A stretch of 64,000 bases of DNA, taken from positions 876,044 through 940,043 of the forward strand of contig JXTC01000036.1 of assembly GCA_002914845.1 (NCBI GenBank). The letters are read 5' to 3'. Shown here piece by piece: positions 36,268-46,568 of this stretch. Position numbers and translations under genes: made by a program. The notes beneath the pieces are model-generated. The model was not told the DNA's origin, did not search any database, and was given only the letters and a program-made list of their open reading frames with translations. Position 1 is the stretch's first letter. Each line of letters starts with the position of its first letter. Source of the stretch: Trema orientale (taxonomy: Eukaryota > Streptophyta > Magnoliopsida > Rosales > Cannabaceae).

Positions 36268-39200
36268 TTTTACCTCCTGAGTTTTGCTATTAGTATGGAT
36301 TTACCCTTTCACTTTTGACATTGTACTTATATATCACTTAAATAGAAAAATTTTTCTTGTTTACCCCCTACATACTAACACCATTAATAAGTAAGGTCAG
36401 ATGGTCATTTCATCGTTAGAATATTTTTTTTTTTTTTTTTTTTTTTTTTTACTCCTCTAATCCTTGTTTTTCCTTAAATAGATCACATATGAAAGACAAG
36501 GAGTCAGTGATCTAAATAACGTTTATAGGGATATATTACACACTGCTTGAAAGTAATAAGGGAGTATCAGGAGACTGTATTATTTGCAATTAGGTTGAAT
36601 TAATAAGTAGGTATTTTGGAGTATTTGGTGCAGCTTCGATAGATGTCAATATGGAGACAACAACAAAAGGGGAATCTGCTCAAGGTATTCTTTTTCTCTT
36701 TCTTGCATTGGATTTCTCACTTAATATAGTATATGGTCAAAATTGAGTGTTTGTAGTCCAAAAATAAGTTGTGACTTATGGGTCAATTTTGGATTAAAAA
36801 ATAGTTAAACAAAGTGCCAGTTGATATACTGTCTAATTATGTTTGATGTATTTGGTATATATATATATACATATATTATATTTTTAATAAAACTGCTTAA
36901 TGTTAATATGAAAGGAACACCATGTATGTGTTTACAAAAAGGAACAACAGAAAAAAAAAATGCAACAGAGTATTACTTAAATCTCCATGACTCATTTGTA
37001 GATTAAGAAATAATGGGAATCATACTAATCGTAGTGTCCAGATTTGTAATATATATTGTTTGACTTGGTAGTGATGTCTCACAACTCTAGCCGCATGAGG
37101 ACTATGTTTTCAGTATAGAGAAACATATACTGTAACAATGACTTTTTTTCCAAAAAAAAAAAAGAACATATACTTTAAAGAAAGAAGAGAAGGTGAAGTG
37201 GATCAATTAGATAAATAAATTTTTATTTTCCAAAATTACTAGTCTTTTTTCGCTTTCTTTTAAGTGTAAGTATGGAGTTTTATACTTTTATTCAATTTAA
37301 GATACATTTAATTGTGAGACGTAATGGCCATCTTGTTATTTTTCTTCAAAATATTGCAATTTCGGTGTTTCAGGATAAATATTGGGTACCTTTTTTTTAA
37401 TTTAAATAAGGAATAAACCTATGAAAATGAAGATATACCACGAAGGTGAATTGAAGGAAATCAATGGAGAAACGGGGTACTATGGTGGGCTTTGTCTTGA
37501 ATTAAGTGATTGTAATCCTAGTACAATCACTATCATGACATTTGTTGACATTCAGAAGATAATTGGGTCTGAAGAGGATTGTGAATTTTGGTATTTATTT
37601 CCTGATGGAAAGGGATTAACTGATAGAGTGAAGCTAGAAAATAATGATGATGTGAGAAAAATGAGTAGCTTACTTCCCAATGATGGTGATGGCAGGGTAT
37701 TAGATGTTTTGTTTTTGTATATAGGTCCGAATGATGGAGAGGGAACAAGTGATGTCATAGTGGAAGAAGACACAGTTAAGGAGAATGAAGCTGATAATGA
37801 GGATGGTAATGCTAGTGATGACAATGCTAGTGATGACAGTGAGTGCAGCTCCATCTTTTATGATGAGTTTACTGAAATTGAATATGTAGATCTAAGCGAT
37901 GATGAGACTTGGTTAGCAGAGGAAGAAATGGAGCTGCAGGCAAAGATAGAAGATGATGAAGGCAAGACAACAGGGAAAATGGCATAGAATGGTGATGAAG
38001 ATAATAAACTAGTGGAACTTGATGAAGAGCATGAACTTGATAAAGATCAAAAGATTATTGTCAAAAAACTAGCAAGGCTTGACAGAAGGAAGGTGCATAA
38101 GAAATTACCAAAGGCCCCTATGTTTAATAGGGAGACTGATATGATCAACCCTACTTTTAAAGTTGGAATGGTTTTTGAGAGTGCAAAGTTATTTAGGGAA
38201 GCTGTTCATCATTATGCGGTCTAAAATGGTAGGGGTATTCGATTTGTAAACAATGATAAGGACAAAATCAGGGCAAAATGTAAAGAGAATTGCCCTTGGG
38301 TCTTACATGCCTCAACATTTGAGAAAGATAATCCAGCACTCCAAGTGAAGACGTATGTGAATAAGCATGCTTGTGGTAGAACTATAAACAACAAGAATGC
38401 AACCTCTACTTGGGTTGCAAAAATCTATACGGACAGCCTGCAGCCAGGGAAGCAATTTTCTCTTGGAGATTTTCTTGCAAAGGTGAAGAAAGACTTTGTT
38501 GTTTCACTAAGCAAGAATGTAGTTTACGATGCTAAAAGGAAGGCAAAGAATTTACTTGAAGGGTCACTTAAAGAGCAATATGAAAAACTATGGGATTATA
38601 CAGAAGAGCTTCGAAGAACTAATCCTGGCTCAACTATTCTCTTACAGAATGACATGGACAATGACGGTAGCACTGTGTTCAAGAGGCTGTATATTTGTTT
38701 TGCAGCTTGCAAAAAGGGGTGGAAATCTGGTTGCAGACCATTAGTTGGATTGGATGGGTACCATACAAAGTCCTACCATAAACATCAACTTCTAATTGCA
38801 ATGGGAATTGATGCCGACAGCAATTACTTCCCCATTGCCTACACCGTTGTTGAGAAGGAGAACTTTGAAATATGGTTGTGGTTTCTGGATATTCTAAAAA
38901 TATACTTGGATTTGGACAACAGCAATGCCATTACCTTCATGTCAGATAAGCAAAAAGGGTTGGTGCAGGCTATTGGTAATGTATGGGAAAAACCAGAACA
39001 CAGGTTTTGTGTTAGGCATCTCTATGCCAATTTGCAATTGAAGTTCCAAGGAGAATTGCTAAAGGTCAAACTATGGAGGGCAGCAAAGTCAAGTAATGTC
39101 CAAGATTTTGAAGTTGCTATGGAGGAAATCAAAGAAATTAGTGAAGAAGCTCATACCTAGCTTATTAATAAGCCACCACAACAATGGACGAAGTCTCATT

Positions 39201-41108
39201 TTTCGAACAGGAGCAAGTGTGACATATTACTAAACAATTTATGTGAATCATTTAATGGAGAGAAAAGCATTTTGGAGGCTAGGGCACTTCCCATTTTTGC
39301 AATGCTAGAGAGAATTCGGTTGAAGCTTACAAGGAGATGGAGTAATAGAAGAAGGTATGTGGACAAATGGTTTGGAGATATTGGCCCTCGGGTCAGTGTG
39401 TTACTGGAGGAAGCTAAGGAAAAGAGTGCTGTGAATACCAAATTTTAGTGAATAACATATCTGTTGCTGTTGTAAACTTGATTGGTAAAACTTGTAGTTA
39501 TAGGAGATGGGATTTGACAGGGATACCATGTGAGCATGCTGTAGCTACTATTTATGATGAAGGCAAGCAGCCTGAAGACTGTGTTGACAGTTGTTACTTG
39601 AAGTCAACATATATAAAAACCTATGAACATGTTTTACATGGGATTAGGAAGGAACAATATTGGTATAAAACTGGATTGGCCCCTTTAAAGCCTCCACCAC
39701 AGCTCAAACAACCTGGCAGGCCCAAAAAGTTAAGAACAAAGTCCGTTGATGAGGTTCAGCCCACTGCTACCAAGCTTCCAAGAGGACACCATGGAAAAAT
39801 CACTTGTTCTCAGTGTCGGGAAGTAGGCCATAATGCAAAGACGTGTAATAGAAGAAAAGAACTAAATATTAGTTTGGAAAAACAAGTATAATTATGAGTG
39901 AGTTGCTTTCTTCCTTTTTTTTTCTGCTCAATTAAACTAAGTATGCGCTTAATTGTTTATTGACCATATTATTTAATTGTCTTTGCAGGTTATGCCCAAC
40001 AATAGCCATAATGTTGCTACTCCATCTAAACAACCCGAGCCCCATATAGGCCATGACATACCTCACCATACTAGAGATTTTGATGGACAACCGGTAGCCA
40101 AATTCCAGTCCCATATGCAGCCAACATGGATCCTATCTTGGTGGCCTATAATGAGCGAAGATCTGGCCAATATGGGAGAAGACTTTTTGGTTTCCCAAAT
40201 TATTAATCCTACCCCAACTGAGCCAACAAAAGATAAGCCTCAGACTGAAAAAACACTTGGCTTGAAGACAAAACAACACGTAAGTCTATCAATTGGAAGA
40301 AAATTATGTTTAGTATATCTCTAAAATTTTATATAGATTATTCATATAGTTATATGAACTACTTGTGCTTTTCGTGGTATTAGCTAGCTTTGATAGAAAT
40401 TTTCAAATTAATAAAAGTAGTTTATTGCCTGAGTGTACTTTAGTGTATCTCATAATATATGTAATATATAATGGTACTATAAAATTTTAGATATTGTTTG
40501 TTTTGAATATGTGCAGGCCAATCATGCAAGCACATCATCAACATTAAAACGTTTTATTTCGTTTAGACCATCTAGAGCTCCTATTCGAGATGATTGGAAA
40601 GCTTAAATAGCTTTTTTTTTTTTCAATTTTTTTTTACGCGAACTTGGTATCTGTTGCACTAGATGTAATCTTTTGTTGCAGCTTTATTGTAGACATGGTG
40701 CTTATTTTAGGTATGAAATTATGTACTGTTTAGAACATGGCTTCTAAACATATTTTATGATACTAATGTCTAAATTCAAAAATTGCTATATTATGGCTCA
40801 TTTTGTTTTTTTCTATTTACATATGTAAGTGTAACCATGTAAAAAATGTTATTTTAACTCTTTTTCATTTATTTAATAATTAAAAAAATTAGCTATTTGA
40901 AATCCTCCTGTGAGAAAAAATAAGTCAAAGCATTTATTTGACTCTATAAAAATGAAAGACAATTTTATCCTCACCTATTAACGGTATTCTAACGGTGTTA
41001 GCATATAGGGGGTAAAACAAGAACAACTTTGATATTTAGGTAGTATTTGAATACAAAGTCAAAAGTGAGGGGGCAAATCCATACCATAGCAAAAGCCAGG
41101 GGGTAAAA
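36268..41108 (+). mobile_element. Full-length Mutator-like element (MULE), 4.84 kb
   Basis: The left end starts TTTTACCTCCTGAGTTTTGC. The complement of the right end starts TTTTACCCCCTGGCTTTTGC. The two remain alignable for well over 100 bp, including CACTTTTGAC and TTTACCCCCTA.ATRCTAACACC. Between them lies a MULE transposase in the plus orientation (37421-40606). Because both inverted ends and the whole gene are present, this was a complete autonomous element, now dead by mutation in the gene. The flanking bases (TATACAGTCA on the left, GCTCCAGAAG on the right) do not form a target duplication, so the target repeat has decayed or an end was rearranged. A T-run of about 28 lies at 36423-36450. 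Confidence 0.82.
37421..40606 (+). pseudogene. MULE (MuDR-type) transposase, inactivated
   Basis: This is the DDE transposase that cuts and pastes Mutator-like elements. Domains in order: PB1-like N-terminus (37421-37740, MKIYHEGELKEINGETGYYG); an acidic linker; a MuDR-type N-terminal region with VGMVFESAKLFREAVHHYAV; and the catalytic core with LVGLDGYHTKSYHKHQLL (first Asp), FMSDKQKGLV (second Asp) and NNLCESFNG (Glu region). A SWIM zinc finger reads CSYRRWDLTGIPCEHA; its second Cys has become Tyr. A CCHC knuckle reads CSQCREVGHNAKTC. Two further exons follow in phase, at 39989-40279 and 40517-40606 (exon 1 donor after 39885). Inactivating lesions are in-frame stops at 37985, 38222 and 39158 and a frame change near 39430-39448. 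A 5' non-coding exon ending at 36684 (CAAG|GTATTC) is likely. Confidence 0.87.
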
Positions 41109-41291
41109 GCTCCAGAAGATCTTCCTGAAGTAAAAGCTCCAGAAGATCTTCCTGTAAAAGCTAGTGGGTCCATGCTTAATTAAAAAGATATTCTAATTAA
41201 AAAAAGATCTTCTGACAATTCATCCAAACACCCCTAAAAGTAACTTTTGGGCTCCAAAAGATCTTTGGAAGCTATGCCAAACAGGCCCTAT
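41109..41291. repeat. hAT-MITE-like end with a 29-bp tandem duplication
   Basis: The stretch has two copies of AGTAAAAGCTCCAGAAGATC followed by TTCCTG (41103-41157). It ends GGAAGCTATGCCAAACAGGC followed by CCTA, whose complement is the 'GGGCCTGTTTGGCATAGCTTCC' end typical of plant hAT MITEs. It directly adjoins the right end of the MULE. The opposite end was not found, so the MULE may have truncated it. Confidence 0.35.
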
Positions 41292-43652
41292 ATAGAACTG
41301 TTAATTTGTTTACTTTCCAAATTTGATTTGTGTTCATATTTTTTTTAAGAAAAAAAAAAAGAGAAAGTTTAGTTTACAAATATTAGCAAACATATTTTAA
41401 CCCTTTTTATTATATGAAAATAAAGTAGGCCTATTTTAGCAAGTTAAAATCCTATAGCAGAATTTTATAATTTTCTAAACATGCAAATGTACCTTTTAAA
41501 TAACCACAAGCTAATTTTCTGCCAAGACTTCTCATAAAAACGCAAAACTGGTGAGTTCAATTCAATCCCCACCTCTACCTTCCTCCCCTATTAATTACTA
41601 ACATCCAACGTCTAACAGACTGTATCAAAAAAAAATGTACCTTTTAAATAACACGTTAGTTTTGTAAATTTCACAAGATGTTTCTATACAAGTATTTTTT
41701 TTATTCATAATACAGTTTTAACATGCTTACCGCCCATAGTCTCTGGCAAGCTAACACATCGTATTGGGTATCCCCGTCGATACCGTTTTTATAAAAATTA
41801 CTAGTTTGATGTCACTTTTTTTTAATAAAAAAAATGTTAAAATAAGAAACCAACCACGCCACTCCGCTAAATTTCCTCCTCATCCTAGCTCGAGACTGTA
41901 GCAGAAAGGACCGCGCCTGGCCAAGATCGTGCCCCCAAACTTGCAGCTCTATTTTCCCCCTTCTAGGAAGTAGGACAAATATTTTGTATCGAAATCTCAA
42001 ATCATTGCACATTGAAAAACATAATAATAAGAAAATGGAAGAAAAAAGCAAAATAAACAAAAACAAAATAAATACATAAAATAAATCAAATGGTGATAGT
42101 GATTAGAACCGGCAAGTTGGCCTTATGGGGAATGAAAGAGGTGCTTTGATTCATGCACCTTGCAATTGGCAAACCTCTGATTTGGACGCATTTGCCTTTT
42201 TCTGTTGTCGGTATTTTGCTGACTCATTTCTCCAATTACTAGACTCTGCCATATATAGAAGCTATCCGGAAGCACCCCAGCTCACCTCAACATCAATTAT
42301 GAACTTACGTATAACATACCTAAACTGAACTTGCGTGATGTGTCTACAAAAATTTGGCCACCTAATCAGACTTTAAACTATACGTTGGACTATTTTCTCC
42401 GTGAATTTAACCAAAATTTTCTCAAGTGATACATGAAAAATATTGAATCTTGTCAGCAATATTGTGGAAAATAATCAATTCTTTTTTTATTATAAAAATG
42501 AAAAATGCTATAATAGTCACTAATAACATATTATTGTAGCATTATATGATTGCAAACTCATCATTTTTGGTTGATATGCTCACTCGTATGAGAAGAAATG
42601 GATGAGGACCATCTAAATGAACAAGGACAGAGATATTAATCATGCATTAATGTAATGTAGGTTTGCCACCTGTAGTTGGCAAGTTGCAAATGGAGGCTAT
42701 AGCTAAAGGGACCTACTACCAAAGGTTCTTAAATTAGAAAATTATAAGGGAATCTTGGAAGTATAGAAGGAGACGAATTAGGAGAGCGGTAGGAGTCTTG
42801 AAAAAAATATATAGCCCACCAAGATCAACACCCACGTTTTAAATGTACCTATGGGATATTGAATAATTTTAAGAAATACTAAACCGATTTTTAACTTTTC
42901 GACAAGAACTGAATTTCTTGGATTCGTCCAATGTTGGTGTTTAACCGAAGCTTTTTTTCTTTTACTTTTTTTTTGGCAACTAAGAAAGTATTAGATATTT
43001 ACGCAAAATTGGCAGAAATTACTTTTCAAAATTTTGAATTGAAATTGAATTGACTCTTCCAAAAATTGACCAAGATCTATATTGATCAAGTTTACAGCTC
43101 TAACCTCTAACATAGATTTATAGAAAAGAAAAGAAAAAACAAAAACAAAATGAATAAAAGGAGGAGAAAACATGATATGAATTATGACATGCAGAGAACA
43201 ATATTATTTAAAAAAACAAAAGGAAAGAAATTCTTCTCTTTATACTTTTTTTTTTCATAATTATTTAAAAATTATGATTTGTAGCGTGCATTTCAAAAAG
43301 AATGTGCAATATTTTTCCAAAAAAAAAAAAAAAAGAATGTGCAATAAAATAAAATTTTAGAAAACGTGGATTAAAATAAGGTTAAGGTATTTATGCATTT
43401 ATTTGTTTATTTGAAAACAGAGAAAATTAAGTACAGTTTTGCGCATGCATGGTTTATGCTTTTAATATTATCGCGATTTTTTTTTTTTTTTTGGAGAAAT
43501 ATTATCACGAATCTTTTCGTTAGCACTTAACTGCCTCAAATTAACCATATTTTAAGAATATAACATGGTTAATTTCTCAACATAATTAGGATTTTCCATA
43601 AATTAATAAAAACGCAATATCACGAATCTTTGAGACAAAGAAAAATCACAAA
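41292..43652. other. Intergenic stretch with no recognised gene
   Basis: No conserved protein segment was seen in any frame. Short open frames at 41812-42066 (-), 42125-42328 (+) and 42991-43173 (-) lack motifs or splice context. Homopolymer runs are frequent (43319-43334 and 43479-43492). Confidence 0.35.
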
Positions 43653-43890
43653 GGGGCTTATAGAAATATGACTAAATTTGGGGCCTAATTTTAATAAATG
43701 TCCCTTTTTCAAAAGTTATAGCAAAATGTCCGGTATATATGCATATATACCAAGTGTAAAATTTTATATACCAAGTACAAAAAATTATATACCCAATGCA
43801 TTTCAGAACAGTAACTAAAATTGGTAGATCTGTGTGTCTACCAAATGTAAAAATATATCTACCTGGACATTTAGCTATAAAATTTTAAAA
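43653..43890 (+). repeat. Dispersed ~235-bp repeat, copy 2
   Basis: This is the partner of 31385-31620 in the same orientation. It opens GGGGCTTATAGAAATATGAC and shares TAGCAAAATGTCCGGTATAT and GACATTTAGCTATAAA. An extra tail (GTTTGGTCATCCACCTAAATT, about 43920) may belong to the element. Confidence 0.65.
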
Positions 43891-44421
43891 ATAGACATAT
43901 ACTTAATCAAATTTAAAAGTTTGGTCATCCACCTAAATTTCTCTTTTTTTTTTTTTTTTGAGCTTCATTTAGAGTCAAATTAACCATATTATAAGGATGT
44001 TAATAGGGTTAAATTCCTTAAAATAAATAGCTTTTTCCATAAATAAATAAACGAAACAGATCATGAATCAAATTTTCAAATATTAAAGTGATGACATTTA
44101 TACCATGAATACCAAGCACTGCCATTTAAAAAAATTAAAAATCATGAAGAACTGAACAAATTTGATTTCATTGATTTAAACAGCAGATTTGTACTGTTTT
44201 AAAAGAACGGGAAGAATAAACAAGATTCAGAAGAAAAGTTCTAAGGCTTATTCCCAAGCCAGAACTAACTAAAAGGAATATGCAAATCCTAATTATTATA
44301 CTGTACAGAAAGAACAACCCGGTCAGTATATACAATAAACAGCTCATTGGCAAAAACGAAGAGTTCAAAACTTCAGCTAAACGGGTCGGGCATTCGGGTT
44401 CGGACCCCCCCATACAACGCC

Positions 44422-45390
44422 TCAGCAACCGGATCTTGGATCTTTACAAAGGAATGGGTGAGCCAACAACTGAGCGGCGGACCACCTCTTGCTCGACTCC
44501 TTCTGCAAGCAACACTCAACAAAGCTCCTAAACCCATCGGATGCGCCTTCGGGCAAGGCCGGCGGCTCGCCGAAGCAGATCGCGCACATGAGGGTGGCCC
44601 AATCGGGTCGCTGACCCGCCGGAAGCAGAGGAAAGTGGCCCATGTAGAGCTCCATGAGGGTAAGCCCCAAGCTCCAAATGTCTCCGGCGTAACCGTCGTA
44701 GCTCCCGCCGTAAGTCTCGGGGTCGAACCGCTCGGGGCTCATGTAGGCGCACGTGCCGACGTAGGAGTTGCACGCGTCCAGCGTCCGGCACATGATTTTG
44801 CTCACTCCGAAATCGGCGATCTTGACCTCCATCTCGGAATTGACGAGGAGATTGGCGGGCTTGATGTCGCGGTGGATGATCTTGTGGGAGTGGAGGTAGT
44901 TGAGTCCGTTCAGGACTTTCCTCGCCACGTCAGCTAGCCTGGGTTCGGAGAAAGTTCCCTGGGATTTGAGGAGTGTCTCGAGGGTTCCGTAGTCCATGTA
45001 CTCCATGAGGATGGCGATGTCTCCCGAGGGCTTCTCGAAGATCTCGTGGCAGCGGACGACGTGGGGGGAGTCGGTGGTGCGGCGGAGGATGTCCATCTCG
45101 CGGCGGAGCTGCCGGCGGACGGCGGGGTCGGAGTCGCCGTGGACGAGCTTCAGGGCGTAGGTCTTGGCGGTCCTCTTGTGCCGGACTTTGTAGACGGTTC
45201 CGCCGTTCCCGTGGCCGAGGACTTGGAGCTTCTCGAGGTCCGCGGCGGAGATGGCGGCGGCGGCGGCGGAGGAGGGGCGGTTGTTCTCGGCGGCGGGAGG
45301 GAGCGGGAGAGGGAAGCGAGGGCGGCGCTCTGAGATTTCCGGTAGAGGGAGGCGGAGACTGAGCTGGCGACGTTCTCGGACGACGGCCAT
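44422..45390 (-). CDS. MAP kinase kinase, group D (MKK7/MKK9 type)
   Basis: This is a dual-specificity kinase that relays MAP3K signals to MAPKs such as the MPK3/MPK6 type in stress, ethylene and defence signalling. It is intronless, 322 residues, the normal structure and size for plant group D MKKs. An N-terminal docking-like basic-hydrophobic stretch (RRQLSLRLPLP, 8-18) is followed by the kinase domain: Gly loop GHGNGGTVYKV (59-69), Lys81 in YALKLV, catalytic loop HRDIKPANLL (173-182), DFG (193-195), activation loop with T203 and S209 spaced as the plant S/T-x5-S/T signature, VGTCAYMSPE (211-220), DIWSLGLTLMEL. All catalytic residues are present. GC content is far above that of the flanks, so long antisense frames exist and should be ignored. 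The start is the first ATG after a plausible TATA box. Whether it is MKK7-like or MKK9-like needs a tree. Confidence 0.95.
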   Translation of the reverse strand: MAVVRERRQLSLRLPLPEISERRPRFPLPLPPAAENNRPSSAAAAAISAADLEKLQVLGHGNGGTVYKVRHKRTAKTYALKLVHGDSDPAVRRQLRREMDILRRTTDSPHVVRCHEIFEKPSGDIAILMEYMDYGTLETLLKSQGTFSEPRLADVARKVLNGLNYLHSHKIIHRDIKPANLLVNSEMEVKIADFGVSKIMCRTLDACNSYVGTCAYMSPERFDPETYGGSYDGYAGDIWSLGLTLMELYMGHFPLLPAGQRPDWATLMCAICFGEPPALPEGASDGFRSFVECCLQKESSKRWSAAQLLAHPFLCKDPRSGC

Positions 45391-45472
45391 GGGAGGAGAT
45401 TAAGGTTTGGGGTTTTGTTTGGAGTTGGGGATTTTGGATTGAGTGGAGGATGAGAAGTGAGTGGTTATGGTC

Positions 45473-45500
45473 TATATAAGTGGGAGATTTAAAGCACGTG
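45473..45500 (-). promoter_or_regulatory. MKK gene core promoter: TATA box and G-box
   Basis: Reading toward the gene, CACGTG (G-box core, 45495-45500) lies about 20 bp before CTTATATAGA (TATA at 45473-45479). That is about 85 bp before the start codon. G-boxes bind bZIP and bHLH factors and are frequent in stress- and hormone-responsive plant promoters. Function here is inferred from position. Confidence 0.45.
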
Positions 45501-46381
45501 GTAGTTGCTGGCCGCCTGAAAAGTAAACAACTCTTAACTCTAGTGGAAAGGAAGGTGAGAGGATAGGGAAGCTGGAGTGCTGGACCCTACTTTCCTTTTT
45601 TATGACGCCATATTCTTTTTTGTTTTTTAAAGAGAAAAGTGGCTTATTAATTACTATGTAACTTATATTACCAAAAAAAAAAAAAATTACTATGTAACTT
45701 GCCAATCGGTTTATTTTAAATCGAAAATTTCTAAAGAATCTTCTTGTTTAGGAAACCTTACCGTGATACTTGGTAATTGGTAATCTATGTAAAAACAGCC
45801 GTGATACTTTTGTGTGAAAAAAGAAACACTAATGGCATTTTTTTCACATTCTTTAGCCTCATATAAATATAAAAATATGGAAATTATACGGTAGAATTCA
45901 ATTAAGAATTCAATTAGGAGAGTGTAAAAAATAGTGTATTTAGTATTATTTATAGTAAAAATAAATTTGTCATAACTACACTTATGTTGTTCTGTCGTGA
46001 TGTCCTTGAATTGTGGTGGTCAAAAGCTCATATACCCAGTCTTCGAATTTAATATATATACAAAAGGACAGTATTTTTTTAATCTTTTTTTTAAAATTAA
46101 ACTTAATTAATAATTTTTAATTATTACAAATTAAAAGAAAATACATATTACTACTTAATTCTCATCCTACTTTATTAAGAAAAATAGGTTTTCACGCTTA
46201 CTCTAGCGTCTCAAATCATGATAGTCGTTAGATCAAATACTTATTTAAAGGTTTCTTTTTTTTTTAAAAAAAAAAAAAAAAGCTACTGGATTTTGGCCCT
46301 TTACATAATTATGTCTACCACTCTTAAAATTTAAAAGTTTTATAGACGTTTTATCCAGTTCCATATATGTCAATAGTTTTA
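45501..46381. other. MKK upstream region with a possible decayed family-A MITE
   Basis: No gene was found. At about 46170-46299, GTCGTTAGATC, a T/A homopolymer switch and CTACTGGATTTTGGCCC look like the right half of a badly decayed family-A MITE. A tandem echo of TTACTATGTAACTT lies near 45652-45700. Confidence 0.3.
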
Positions 46382-46568
46382 CAGTAATACTAAGGGGTTC
46401 TATATGATGCTTAACATCATATAATGTGATAATTTGTTACTGGTAGATTATAATTACATTTCAGGTGGGACTCATGTGGGGACCAAATTTATTAATTATA
46501 ATCACTCAGTTACAGAATTATACCTCATGTGATGGTGCTGAGCACCGCTAGTGCCCGTAGCATTGCTC
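46382..46568. mobile_element. MITE family B, copy 2, with 9-bp TSD
   Basis: A 187-bp element runs from CAGTAATACTA to TAGCATTGCTC. It shares the interior TTTATTAATTATAATCACT and GCTGAGCACCGCTAGTGCC with the copy at 9822. Flanking 9-mers ATAGTTTTA (46373-46381) and ATAATTTTA (46569-46577) differ by one base, a slightly decayed target duplication. It is non-coding. Confidence 0.75.

Noticed and set aside
37533-37854. Minus-strand frames of 71 and 100 codons
   Set aside because: They are antisense to the acidic N-terminal part of the MULE transposase; His/Ser-rich shadow products.
44528-44791. 87-codon Arg/Leu-rich minus-strand frame
   Set aside because: It is an out-of-frame shadow within the MKK gene.
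44347-44937. 196-codon open frame on the plus strand
   Set aside because: It is exactly antisense to the MKK coding region. The frame is open only because the kinase gene is GC-rich; the product has no family motif.
45046-45333. 95-codon Gly/Ala/Val-rich plus-strand frame
   Set aside because: It is antisense shadow of the MKK N-terminal region with low-complexity composition.
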